Below, piece by piece: positions 1 through 7,183 of a stretch of 26,925 bases of DNA. How positions within the stretch are numbered: the first letter of the stretch is position 1; every line of letters begins with the position of its first letter. Both the position numbers and the translations under genes were made by a program. The notes below the pieces were generated by a model, which did no database searches, had not been told where the DNA came from, and was given only the letters and a program-made list of their open reading frames with translations. The stretch comes from 38-11 sp927435965 (GTDB lineage: Bacteria; Bacillota; Clostridia; Tissierellales; Dethiosulfatibacteraceae), in contig CAKMKB010000255.1 in NCBI GenBank assembly GCA_927435965.1, positions 1 to 26,925 of the forward strand, read 5' to 3'.

Positions 1-41
1 CGCCATCTTCTTCTGTGATGGGATCCATGTTCTCCATCCGC
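1..41. repeat. 41-bp exact inverted copy of portal-gene sequence
   Basis: Bases 1-41 are the perfect reverse complement of 898-938, inside the portal gene. Portal homology resumes at position 35, so the join lies within a seven-base stretch, CATCCGC, shared by both sequences. This pattern is typical of a fold-back chimera from amplification or of an assembly error at a contig end. A genuine inversion repeat is possible but less likely because the repeat starts at base 1. Confidence 0.9.
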
Positions 42-1033
42 TGTATAGGATACTGCACGATGAACCCAATCCGGAGATGACTTCATTTACTCTACGGGAA
101 ACAATGATGACGCACATTCTGCTTTGGGGAAACGCCTATTGTCAGATTATCCGAAATGGCAAAGGGGAAGTGGTGCATCTTTATCCGCTGCTTCCTGATA
201 GGATGACGGTGGACCGTGACAATAGAGGCAATCTCTACTATGCTTACCGGAAGGAAAGCACTACCCATTACCTTGGACCAGAAGATGTCCTACACATACC
301 GGGACTGGGGTTTGATGGCATCATGGGATACTCGCCTGTAGCCCTTGCTAAAAATGCGATTGGGCTAAACATCGCAGCCGAGGAATATGGCGGCAGGTTC
401 TTTGCCAACAATGCCACACCAAGCGGGATTCTTTCAACAACTGGCACCATCAAGGATCCGTTGAAGGTAAGAGATGCGTGGCAGGCGGCCTATGGCGGCA
501 GCAACAACAGCAACAAGGTGGCGGTATTGGAAGACGGGCTTCAATACCAAGCCATCAGCATGCCAAACTCCGATGCCCAGTTTTTAGAGACGAGAAAGTT
601 TCAGATTGAAGAGATTTGCCGAATCTTTCAAGTACCGCCCCATATGGTGGCTGATCTTAGCAAGAGTTCCTTCAGCAATATCGAGAACCAATCCATCAGC
701 TTCGTGGTACATACCATCAGACCCTGGCTGGTAAGGCTGGAACAGGCTATGAACAGAAAGCTATTTCTTGAAAAAGAGAAGGTCAAATGTTTCGTATCTT
801 TCAATGCATCGGCCTTGATGCGGGGAGACTACAAATCCAGAATGGATGGTTATGCCATCGGCATTCAGAACGGATTCTTCTCTGTCAATGATGTCAGGCG
901 GATGGAGAACATGGATCCCATCACAGAAGAAGATGGCGGGGACTTGTATCTTATCAATGGCAACATGCTGCCGCTTAAGATGGCCGGGGCTTATGCCAAG
1001 AAAGCCTTAGTCAAAGTTGGTGAAGAGCCATGA
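35..1033 (+). CDS. Phage portal protein, HK97 family, 5'-truncated
   Basis: The portal forms the dodecameric ring at one capsid vertex through which DNA is packaged and ejected. The reading frame is open to the left edge and the visible start reads HPLYRILHDEPNPEM, a conserved stretch of HK97-type portals normally some tens of residues from the N-terminus. Further family-like stretches are MMTHILLWGNAYCQIIRNGKG, the region around FQVPPHMVADLSKSSFSNIE and the C-terminal MENMDPITEEDGGDLYLINGN. The true start is missing. Bases 1-41 are an exact inverted copy of 898-938, so codons before about position 35 are not portal sequence although they stay in frame. Downstream comes a terminator-like hairpin and then the prohead protease, the usual HK97 order. 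The family call is firm; the 5' end is unreliable. Confidence 0.93.
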   Translation, partial: HPLYRILHDEPNPEMTSFTLRETMMTHILLWGNAYCQIIRNGKGEVVHLYPLLPDRMTVDRDNRGNLYYAYRKESTTHYLGPEDVLHIPGLGFDGIMGYSPVALAKNAIGLNIAAEEYGGRFFANNATPSGILSTTGTIKDPLKVRDAWQAAYGGSNNSNKVAVLEDGLQYQAISMPNSDAQFLETRKFQIEEICRIFQVPPHMVADLSKSSFSNIENQSISFVVHTIRPWLVRLEQAMNRKLFLEKEKVKCFVSFNASALMRGDYKSRMDGYAIGIQNGFFSVNDVRRMENMDPITEEDGGDLYLINGNMLPLKMAGAYAKKALVKVGEEP

Positions 1034-1092
1034 TGATAAGGATATAAATAAACCATTCTTAAGAATAAAAAAACCAAATTTCAAAAATCTAT

Positions 1093-1122
1093 AGCATTTC
1101 TCAAATCGAGAAGTGCTTTTTT
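1093..1122 (+). terminator. Intrinsic terminator-like hairpin between portal and protease
   Basis: A nine-pair stem, GCATTTCTC with GAGAAGTGC (one G-T pair) and a five-base loop AAATC, is followed by six T residues. It sits in the 110-base gap between the portal stop and the protease ribosome binding site. As transcription must continue into the capsid genes, it probably attenuates or marks an RNA processing point rather than ending transcription fully. Confidence 0.6.
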
Positions 1123-1146
1123 AATGCCAAAAAGGAGGCCGATTTG

Positions 1147-1956
1147 ATGGATAAATTTTGGAGATGGGTGGTGAATGAAGGCAGCGAACCTGCAGTGAGA
1201 ACCCTGCACCTTGAAGGGTATATCGCAGAGTCATCCTGGTTTGATGATGACATCACCCCGAAACAGTTTAAGACAGAGCTTTATGCCAGTGGTCAACGAA
1301 CAGACGAAATAGTCGTGAAGATACACTCACCGGGAGGCGACACCTTCGCCGCCGCGCAGATCTACAACATGCTAAAAGAGTACCCCGGGAAAATCAGTGT
1401 CCATGTGGATGGTCTTGCGGCCAGCGCAGCTTCAGTGATTGCCATGGCGGGGGATGAGGTGTGTGTTTCTCCTTTGTCAGTCATCATGATCCATAATCCG
1501 GCCATGCTCATCGCCGGAGAGGTAGCTGATCTTCAGGTGGGGATTAACCTGCTCAGCGAGGTGAAGGAAAGCATCATCAACGCCTATCAGACAAAGTCGG
1601 GACTATCCAGAGCGAAAATCTCGCACATGATGGATGCGGAGACGTGGATGAGCGCCCATAAGGCCATAGAGCTTAAGTTTGCCGACAGGATTCTCTACGA
1701 ACAGGAGACGGTCGATGATAACTCCCGAGGCTTTATCTTTGACCAGATGACAGTGACAAACGCCCTAAGAAACAAACTGCCTGGCATTCAGGTGAGGATG
1801 AAGTACCTTAAGGCAAATGCGGAAGAAGAAAAAACACCACAACAAGAGCAAATCATACCACAGGTTTCAGAGGAACATGATCCTGTTGAATTGGAAAACC
1901 AGATTCCCATTGCCCAGCTGGAAAGACGGCTGGAGCTGATTAAAAATTGGAGGTAA
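1147..1956 (+). CDS. ClpP-type prohead protease (S14 family)
   Basis: This serine protease is expected to trim the N-terminal scaffold domain of the capsid protein during prohead maturation. The ClpP fold shows in KIHSPGGDTFAAAQIYNML, the nucleophile motif GLAASAASVIAMAGD (Ser93 counted from this ATG) and the active-site histidine in MIHNPAM (about His116). The last 60 or so residues are a charged, low-complexity tail beyond the protease domain, as in many phage ClpP-type proteases. I chose ATG 1147 because GGAGG at 1134-1138 is eight bases upstream; a TTG at 1144 is in frame but closer to the ribosome binding site. It lies directly before the capsid gene, the standard position. Confidence 0.9.
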   Translation: MDKFWRWVVNEGSEPAVRTLHLEGYIAESSWFDDDITPKQFKTELYASGQRTDEIVVKIHSPGGDTFAAAQIYNMLKEYPGKISVHVDGLAASAASVIAMAGDEVCVSPLSVIMIHNPAMLIAGEVADLQVGINLLSEVKESIINAYQTKSGLSRAKISHMMDAETWMSAHKAIELKFADRILYEQETVDDNSRGFIFDQMTVTNALRNKLPGIQVRMKYLKANAEEEKTPQQEQIIPQVSEEHDPVELENQIPIAQLERRLELIKNWR

Positions 1957-1961
1957 TGAAT

Positions 1962-3155
1962 ATGAGTAAAATTCAAGATCTAAGAGAACAACGCGCAAAG
2001 GTTTGGGAGCAGGCAAAGACGTTTCTGGATGAAAATCGCCAGGAGAATGGTCTGATCAAACCGGAAGACAATGCTGTCTATGAAAAGATGGAAGATGAGG
2101 TGGTCAGCCTTGGCAAGGAAATCGAGCGACTTGAGCGCCAGGAAATGATGGACAGAGAGCTGTCAGCTGCCATCAGCAAGCCCCTTGCATCAAGACCGGA
2201 GAAGATGATTGAAGAGAAAACCGGCAGGGCGTCAGGTGGGTACAAAATAGCTTTCTGGGGTGCCATGAGAAACAAGCTGAACCTTTCCGTTCAGAATGCC
2301 CTTCAGGTTGGAACCGATTCCGAAGGCGGCTACCTTGTGCCGGATGAGTACGAGAAGCAGCTGATCCAAGCATTACAGGAAGCCAACGTGTTGAGAAATC
2401 TGTGCAATGTCATCACCACAAGCCATGGGGACAGAAAGATTCCAGTGGTGGCAAGCCACGGATCCGCTGCCTGGATGGATGAAGAAGGGCCTTTCAATGA
2501 GAGCGATGATGCCTTCACACAGGTGACCCTGTCAGCCTATAAACTGGGGACCATGCTGAAGGTTTCCGATGAGCTGCTCAATGATAGCTACTTTGACCTT
2601 GAGGGCTATATCGCCACTGAGTTTGCCAGAAGAATCGGCGCCGCTGAAGAAGAGGCTTTCCTAACCGGGAATGCGAGCAGCAAACCGACAGGTCTTCTTC
2701 ATACAACGGGAGGAGCAGGGTTGGGTGTGACAACTGCCAGTGCGACAGCCATTACCATTGACGAGGTGCTGGACCTTTATCATAGTCTGAAGTCAGCCTA
2801 CAGAAAAAAAGCAACTTTTCTAGTGAATGACGCCACCATCAAAGCCATCAGAAAACTGAAAGACGGTCAGGGGCAGTACCTGTGGCAGCCATCTGTCCAA
2901 TCTGGAACCCCTGATACTATCATCAACCGTCCTGTGCTGATATCCCAGTACATGCCGACAATAGCATCCGGCGCAAAGACCGTCCTCTTTGGAGACTTCA
3001 AGTACTACTGGATTGCAGACCGTCAGGGCAGAACATTTAAGCGTCTCAATGAGCTCTACGCCGCCAATGGTCAGGTAGGATTTCTTGCCTCACAGAGACT
3101 GGACGGCAAACTGATCTTGGGAGAAGCCATCAAGGTGCTCCAGCAGAAAGCGTAG
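1962..3155 (+). CDS. Major capsid protein, HK97 family
   Basis: This is the main shell subunit, 397 residues from ATG 1962. Residues 1 to about 85 are a charged helical region (KIQDLREQRAKVWEQ, then VSLGKEIERLERQEM) matching the delta or scaffold domain that the protease removes. The mature shell domain begins near VGTDSEGGYLVPDEYEKQL, a typical HK97 capsid start, and continues with NSYF-type and QSGTPDTIINRPV segments of the capsid fold. ATG 1962 has GGAGG at 1949-1953 with eight-base spacing; an in-frame ATG at 1956 is too close to that site. The gene starts six bases after the protease stop, so the two are probably translated together. Confidence 0.95.
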   Translation: MSKIQDLREQRAKVWEQAKTFLDENRQENGLIKPEDNAVYEKMEDEVVSLGKEIERLERQEMMDRELSAAISKPLASRPEKMIEEKTGRASGGYKIAFWGAMRNKLNLSVQNALQVGTDSEGGYLVPDEYEKQLIQALQEANVLRNLCNVITTSHGDRKIPVVASHGSAAWMDEEGPFNESDDAFTQVTLSAYKLGTMLKVSDELLNDSYFDLEGYIATEFARRIGAAEEEAFLTGNASSKPTGLLHTTGGAGLGVTTASATAITIDEVLDLYHSLKSAYRKKATFLVNDATIKAIRKLKDGQGQYLWQPSVQSGTPDTIINRPVLISQYMPTIASGAKTVLFGDFKYYWIADRQGRTFKRLNELYAANGQVGFLASQRLDGKLILGEAIKVLQQKA

Positions 3156-3159
3156 GTGA

Positions 3160-3387
3160 ATGAGAATGAGCAATATTAAAAACTATACCGAGCAGGGTGG
3201 CGAGAAAACCATCATCGGTGGAGAATTAGAAATCGCTGCAAACGGGAAGCTCACCCTTGCAGGGAAAGAGATTAAAACCGCAGCTTTACAAGCCGACAGC
3301 GCCGCAAGCACAATCGCAGGTCTGGTCGTTGATTTCAACGCCCTGCTGGCGAAACTGAAAGCCACAGGACTCATGGCATCTGAATAA
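3160..3387 (+). CDS. Small head-fibre-like protein
   Basis: A 75-residue protein directly after the capsid gene. The sequence (KNYTEQGGEKTIIGGELEIA, then a lysine/alanine-rich part with LQADSAASTIAGLVVDFNAL, ending LLAKLKATGLMASE) resembles the short Bacillota phage proteins annotated as head fibre (Phage_fiber_2 family), which decorate the capsid. I see no catalytic motif. The start is ATG 3160, with an in-frame ATG at 3166; the ribosome binding site AGGTG is weak, suggesting coupling to the capsid gene that ends four bases upstream. The family call is from remembered resemblance only. Confidence 0.6.
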   Translation: MRMSNIKNYTEQGGEKTIIGGELEIAANGKLTLAGKEIKTAALQADSAASTIAGLVVDFNALLAKLKATGLMASE

Positions 3388-3405
3388 CGAGAGGGGGTAA
3401 GCGCA

Positions 3406-3684
3406 TTGGTCGTTACACTTGAAAACACTAAAAAATGGATAAGAGTCGAGTCCAATGACGAGGATGCGCTTATCCAAAGCTTCATTCTGGTAGCGGAAAA
3501 TCTGGTGGAAGGAATCATCCGCTTTCCTTTGAGCAATTTTGGGGAAACCGCCCCTGAACTGATCAAGCATGCCATCTACTTTACCGTGTCTAAACTGTAT
3601 GAGGAAAGAAACGAGCTGGATACCGATTCTTTGAACGAGGACTTAAAAGCCCTGCTTTTTTACTATAGAGAAATTGTCTGGTAA
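3406..3684 (+). CDS. Head-tail connector protein (HK97 gp6-like)
   Basis: A 92-residue, mostly helical protein. The pattern of an N-terminal WIRVESNDEDALIQSFILVA and a later ELIKHAIYFTVSKLYEERN is typical of gp6-like or DNA-packaging connector proteins, which form the ring attached beneath the portal. It starts with TTG at 3406, supported by GAGGGGG at 3390-3396. Its position after the capsid genes fits. The moron follows, separating it from head closure, its normal neighbour. Confidence 0.8.
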   Translation: MVVTLENTKKWIRVESNDEDALIQSFILVAENLVEGIIRFPLSNFGETAPELIKHAIYFTVSKLYEERNELDTDSLNEDLKALLFYYREIVW

Positions 3685-3751
3685 AAAGAAGGTATAAAAC
3701 AAGAACATAATAAATTAAATTCATTATGTGGATAATAATATTAATCACATA

Positions 3752-3780
3752 TTGACAAATGAGCTCACATAACATATAAT
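3752..3780 (+). promoter_or_regulatory. Consensus sigma70/SigA-type promoter of the moron gene
   Basis: TTGACA at 3752-3757 and TATAAT at 3775-3780 are both perfect consensus hexamers with an exact 17-base spacer. Transcription should begin near 3787, leaving a leader of about 25 bases containing the AGAGGTG ribosome binding site before ATG 3812. A housekeeping promoter this strong inside a phage late operon implies expression in the lysogen, independent of the lytic programme. Confidence 0.85.
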
Positions 3781-3811
3781 TTAAACAAATAAAAGAAAAA
3801 GAGGTGCGCTC

Positions 3812-4924
3812 ATGGAAAAAGAAGTCGTCGGTTTTTGCCCGGTATGCCATGAAAAACTGATGGTGACAAAACTGACCTGCAATAACTGTAAGCTGGATTT
3901 GACCGGAGATTTTACTATGAATAGATTCTCTTTTCTAACAAAAGAGGAAATGGCATATGTAAATCTTTTTCTTCTGAACGAAGGAAGCTTTAAAGATGTT
4001 CAGGCCCAACTAGGCATTACGTATTTAAAAGCAAAGCAAATATTATCGGATATTCTCATTAAACTTGAACTTAAGGATGAAAAAGAGGCTTTTTTATCAA
4101 CGAGTGACGACAATGAAGATAGTGTTGGATCAGTACTCATCAATGAGAATGACCACTTTGTGATCAAAAGAATCAAAGACAAGCTTAACATGAGCGGAGG
4201 AACTGCTACCATAAACCTTATAACTGCCGGCAACAAAGCCAAAATATGGTTTGATAAAGATGGCAACGGCCTAGAATGCGACAAAATACCGGTTGCGAAT
4301 CAGCTGACTTGGGATGCCTTTATAGCTGCATACAATATTGCTGTTGCACAGGATGGAGAATTGTACAAGGGCTATGCAAGGGCGGGTAAACTTGGGAGTG
4401 AAAAGCTGCCTATGAATTCACTTGAAGGGTATATCGCACATGAGGTTCACGGTATTGCCATGGGTGAATCCGCATACAGTCCTGGGTTTGTTATCGCAGC
4501 TGTACTGGATTGGGTTGGAATTTTTGTCAACAAAAGAGGATCAACATTAAGCTTAGTTTCTGAAAATGTCTTCGTTGAATCCTATGAAGAAGTACTAGAC
4601 AATGCCAAAACGTTTTTAAAAGGTTTGGAGCAATCGAATGCAATCGAAAATAAGCTCAATTTTTTCAGGCATTGGTATTATTTTGAAGAGCTTGATAGCT
4701 TCGCGCCAAGTAAATTCATCGGATACAAGCAAATGAATACTAAGGCTTATCTGGAAGGATTCAGTACGGATCTAGATGGTCGTGATACTGAAAGGATTCT
4801 TCAAAAATATTTTACAATTGCACAGGGTAAAGTCAAAGATGAATTGACAGAAAAACTAGAGATGTTTCTAAATGAATATCAAAAGAGACCGAATGGCAAA
4901 ACCCAAATCCATATTAGAAAATAA
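3812..4924 (+). CDS. Moron: DUF2089-like zinc-ribbon/HTH protein with unknown C-terminal domain
   Basis: A 370-residue protein. The N-terminus has two zinc-binding pairs, Cys9-x2-Cys12 and Cys23-x2-Cys26, followed by a helix-turn-helix-like part (about residues 45-85, containing FKDVQAQLGITYLKAKQIL). This arrangement resembles DUF2089 proteins. Residues from about 110 form a domain I do not recognise: HEVHGIAMGESAYSPGFVIA near 210-230 and APSKFIGYKQMNTKAYL with DGRDTERILQKYF near 298-335. The last part faintly recalls regions in some restriction-associated proteins, but I see no HNH or other nuclease motif. No signal peptide or membrane segment is visible. It has its own promoter and terminator, appears more AT-rich than its neighbours and interrupts the neck genes, so it is cargo rather than a structural gene. 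Regulation or phage exclusion in the lysogen are inferences only. Confidence 0.75.
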   Translation: MEKEVVGFCPVCHEKLMVTKLTCNNCKLDLTGDFTMNRFSFLTKEEMAYVNLFLLNEGSFKDVQAQLGITYLKAKQILSDILIKLELKDEKEAFLSTSDDNEDSVGSVLINENDHFVIKRIKDKLNMSGGTATINLITAGNKAKIWFDKDGNGLECDKIPVANQLTWDAFIAAYNIAVAQDGELYKGYARAGKLGSEKLPMNSLEGYIAHEVHGIAMGESAYSPGFVIAAVLDWVGIFVNKRGSTLSLVSENVFVESYEEVLDNAKTFLKGLEQSNAIENKLNFFRHWYYFEELDSFAPSKFIGYKQMNTKAYLEGFSTDLDGRDTERILQKYFTIAQGKVKDELTEKLEMFLNEYQKRPNGKTQIHIRK

Positions 4925-4939
4925 AAACTACAAATCTTG

Positions 4940-4963
4940 AACACTCCGAAAGGGGTGTTTTTT
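4940..4963 (+). terminator. Intrinsic terminator of the moron gene
   Basis: The stem ACACTCC with GGGGTGT (one G-T pair), a GAAA tetraloop and six T residues lie 15 bases after the moron stop codon. With the promoter at 3752-3780 it encloses the gene in an independent transcription unit. Confidence 0.8.
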
Positions 4964-5026
4964 CATGTTAAGCATCAGGACTGAGGTATTTATCCAAGGT
5001 CCTTATTTTATTTTAGGAGGAATGCC

Positions 5027-5344
5027 ATGCAGATCGGAAAATTGAGACACCGGATCATCCTAGAAGATAAACAGATCACACGTGACAGCTTTGGCGCGGA
5101 GGTATTCGAATGGGTGCAGGTGTCTGAAGTTTGGGCCGATATATCTCCCTTGTCAGGCAAGGAGTTTGTTGCCTTCAAACAGATCAATGCAGAGATTTCA
5201 GTGAGGGTAACCATGCGCTATCAACCGGGAATTGACACCGAGATGAGAGTGCTGTTTAAGGACAAAATCTTTGAAATCCTATCCATCATCAATCCGGATG
5301 AAAAAAACATAGCGCTGGTGCTGATGTGCAAGGAGGTGGTCTGA
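5027..5344 (+). CDS. Head closure / head-tail adaptor protein
   Basis: A 105-residue neck protein that closes the connector after packaging. The start MQIGKLRHRIILEDKQ, the central VWADISPLSGKEF and the end with FKDKIFEILSIINPDEKN are the usual landmarks of the SPP1 gp16 / HK97 gp7-type adaptor family (Phage_H_T_join). ATG 5027 has AGGAGG at 5015-5020. Its stop overlaps the next start in a TGATG at 5342-5346, indicating coupled translation. It should follow the connector directly; the moron unit separates them here. Confidence 0.88.
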   Translation: MQIGKLRHRIILEDKQITRDSFGAEVFEWVQVSEVWADISPLSGKEFVAFKQINAEISVRVTMRYQPGIDTEMRVLFKDKIFEILSIINPDEKNIALVLMCKEVV

Positions 5345-5748
5345 TGGAGCTGGAAGAAGCATTGACTGCCTACCTGCTTGGTTATCCGATACTTGTTTCT
5401 CTTATTGGAAACAAGCTCTATCCTGACGAGCTGCCCCAAGGGGTTAACCTGCCGGCCGTCATCTACAGCAAGGTCAGCGATGTGAAGGAGCATACCCTCG
5501 TCGGTCAAAACCAGCTGGAAAAACCCATGATTGAATTTTCAGCCTTTGCCGGTTCAAAGAAAGCCGCTAGATCGGTAGCCAATCAGCTAAAATTGGCCTT
5601 ATGCGACTTTCAGGGAGTCCTGTCCGGGCTTGAGATTCAGTACATCCGACTTGAAAACGAGCTTTCAAATCTTGAAAGGAGCTCGGATGGGACCCTTAAA
5701 ATATACACGGAACTATTGGAATTTGAAATCAACTACTTAAAGAGGTGA
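5344..5748 (+). CDS. Tail completion protein (DUF3168 / gp17-like)
   Basis: A 134-residue protein from ATG 5344, with GGAGG at 5332-5336. The features ALTAYLLGYPILVSLIGNKL, YPDELPQGVNLPAVIYSKV and the C-terminal LKIYTELLEFEIN fit DUF3168 tail terminators, which cap the tail tube and join it to the neck. It overlaps the head closure stop by one base and ends five bases before the major tail protein, consistent with an ordered neck-to-tail operon. An HK97 gp10-like gene often lies just before this position; here it is further downstream. Confidence 0.82.
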   Translation: MELEEALTAYLLGYPILVSLIGNKLYPDELPQGVNLPAVIYSKVSDVKEHTLVGQNQLEKPMIEFSAFAGSKKAARSVANQLKLALCDFQGVLSGLEIQYIRLENELSNLERSSDGTLKIYTELLEFEINYLKR

Positions 5749-5753
5749 GATAA

Positions 5754-6467
5754 ATGCCAGGAACACACGCATTTGGAACAACATTTTCTTGGAATGGGGC
5801 ATTGGTAGCCGGGCTTACCGCCATCAACGGCATTGAGCTTTCAGTGGACACCATCGACGTCACCACGCACCAGTCCGCCAACTACTATAAAGAAATCCTG
5901 CCCGGTCTCATTGATCCTGGAGAGGTCAGCATCGAGGGACAATTCGACTACACCTATGTCTCGGGTCAGCAGGCGATGCTTGCGGATCTGAACGGACGAA
6001 CGGCGAGAACCGGGGTGATCACTTTCCCGGCATCCACAGGCAGCTCATGGAGTTTCCAGGGCTACATCACAAATCTGAAAATCGGAGACGCGCCTATCGA
6101 CGACAAGATCCCCTTTTCAGCCACCATCAAACCGACAGGAAAGCCTGTTTTTGCTGTGGCGACATCAACCGGATTGTCCGCGCTTAACATCTCCAACTCT
6201 GCGGTGCTCGCTCCCGCTTTTGCGACAGGCACGACTGATTATGTAGCTTCTGTACTCACAGGCGTATCAAGTGTGACGATGACGCCTACCGCTTCTTCCG
6301 GAACCATCACCATCACAGCAAACGGCGCCAGCCAGGTGGTCGCGTCCGGATCGGCATCAAGCGCGATTGTCTTGGGCTCAGCGGTCAGCGTGACCATTGT
6401 AACCATTACTGTCCAGGAAGCCAACAAAGCACCGAAGGTCTACACCATTCGAATCAACCGTCCGTAA
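5754..6467 (+). CDS. Major tail protein with C-terminal Ig/cadherin-like domain
   Basis: A 237-residue tube subunit. Residues 1 to about 140 match the phage major tail protein pattern (TFSWNGALVAGLTAINGIEL, then VTTHQSANYYKEILPGLIDP and SIEGQFDYT). After TKPT/GKPVFAVATS comes a domain of about 95 residues rich in Ser, Thr, Ala and Val (LSALNISNSAVLAPAFATG to the final KAPKVYTIRINRP). This resembles cadherin-like beta-sandwich repeats (PF12733 type), often found as surface ornaments on tail tubes that bind cell-wall sugars. The ribosome binding site is GAGGTG, and a hairpin follows the gene. Confidence 0.88.
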   Translation: MPGTHAFGTTFSWNGALVAGLTAINGIELSVDTIDVTTHQSANYYKEILPGLIDPGEVSIEGQFDYTYVSGQQAMLADLNGRTARTGVITFPASTGSSWSFQGYITNLKIGDAPIDDKIPFSATIKPTGKPVFAVATSTGLSALNISNSAVLAPAFATGTTDYVASVLTGVSSVTMTPTASSGTITITANGASQVVASGSASSAIVLGSAVSVTIVTITVQEANKAPKVYTIRINRP

Positions 6468-6474
6468 GGATAAA

Positions 6475-6510
6475 GGGAGAGCGGCTAAGAATCCGCTCTC
6501 TCATTTTATT
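6475..6510 (+). terminator. Hairpin terminator/attenuator after the major tail protein gene
   Basis: A ten-pair GC-rich stem, GGGAGAGCGG with CCGCTCTCTC (one G-T pair) and an eight-base loop, is followed by ATTTTATT. It lies between the highly expressed tail tube gene and the chaperone genes, so partial termination could lower expression downstream. Confidence 0.65.
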
Positions 6511-6524
6511 AGGAGGAAAAGTTA

Positions 6525-6845
6525 ATGGCCATACCCTTTATTATAATCAATCTGGACAAGCCTAGAAAGCTGCGCTTCGGTATGGGCGCTATGGTGGAGT
6601 TCGAGCAGGTAACCGGCATCAAGCTTATGGAACTAGGCGATGAGATGTCCATGGATGTCTGCTCGAAAATACTGTGGATTATGCTTAGGCAAGAGGACAA
6701 GGCACTGACTCTGGAAAAGACCTGCGAGCTGATCGACGAACATGCGGATAGCATCACCGAGGTTATCGCCGCTATCACAAAAGCCATCAAGGCGGCGTTT
6801 CAAAAGGAGAGCAACCGCCCAAACGACCATCCGTCGAAGAGGTAA
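6525..6845 (+). CDS. Tail assembly chaperone, upstream (G-like) frame
   Basis: A 106-residue protein. The N-terminal FIIINLDKPRKLRFGMGAMV and FEQVTGIKLMELG resemble the tail chaperones of Bacillota siphoviruses, which coat the tape measure during tail assembly. The C-terminus ends in a proline/asparagine stretch where the next gene opens in the -1 frame, the layout of the lambda G/GT pair. ATG 6525 follows AGGAGG at 6511-6516. The gene lies between the tail tube and tape measure genes as expected. Confidence 0.8.
   Translation: MAIPFIIINLDKPRKLRFGMGAMVEFEQVTGIKLMELGDEMSMDVCSKILWIMLRQEDKALTLEKTCELIDEHADSITEVIAAITKAIKAAFQKESNRPNDHPSKR
6752..6845 (+). promoter_or_regulatory. Overlap of the two chaperone frames: probable -1 frameshift region
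   Basis: The -1 frame is open from 6752 (after a TAG at 6749-6751) through the end of the second chaperone frame. Over 6803-6856 it reads a plausible linker (GEQPPKRPSVEEVKPDWLDF) into the downstream protein. No canonical X-XXY-YYZ heptamer is present. The most plausible slip positions are AAA within ACAAAAG at 6777-6783 and AAG within CAAAAGG at 6801-6807, the latter merging with an SD-like AAGGAG. Confidence 0.5.
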
Positions 6846-6856
6846 AGCCCGACTGG

Positions 6857-7183
6857 TTGGACTTCTCGGCGGAATTTGCTATTGGGGTTGGCGAGCTCTC
6901 ACTGAAACCAAAGGCGTTTTGGATGCTCACCTATGCTGAGCTGGCGACCATGGCTGAGAGTCGGCTCCGTCATCAAAAAAGGAAGATGAACGAGCTGGTG
7001 TTTCTCGCCTGGCATATCGAGGCCTTTGCGAGACAGAAAAGACTGCCTGCTTTAGGCAGTCTGCTAATAGAAGAAAAAGCAGCCGGCAAGCGGCAAAGCG
7101 ACGAAGAAATGATGAATATGGCCAAGCTGCTGAATGCGGCATTTGGCGGGGAGGTGATCGCGGTTTATGACGATATACAGTAA
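6857..7183 (+). CDS. Tail assembly chaperone, downstream (T-like) frame
   Basis: Up to 108 residues if started at TTG 6857, but probably made as a C-terminal extension of the upstream chaperone by -1 frameshifting. The nearest purine-rich stretch is about 14 bases before TTG and is a poor ribosome binding site. FSAEFAIGVGELSLKPKAFW, MLTYAELATMAESRLRHQKR and HIEAFARQKRLPALGSLL are typical of chaperone T domains, which recruit tail tube subunits to the tape measure. It overlaps the next gene by 17 bases. Confidence 0.7.
   Translation: MDFSAEFAIGVGELSLKPKAFWMLTYAELATMAESRLRHQKRKMNELVFLAWHIEAFARQKRLPALGSLLIEEKAAGKRQSDEEMMNMAKLLNAAFGGEVIAVYDDIQ

Noticed and set aside
1..938. Phase-variable invertible segment controlled by the serine recombinases
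   Set aside because: The repeat starts at base 1 and interrupts an essential portal gene, and the junction has microhomology; a technical artefact is far more likely.
4971..5010. Second terminator-like hairpin (AGGAC...GTCCT followed by T-rich sequence) after the moron
   Set aside because: The stem has only five pairs with a long loop, and the strong terminator at 4940-4963 already explains the transcription end.
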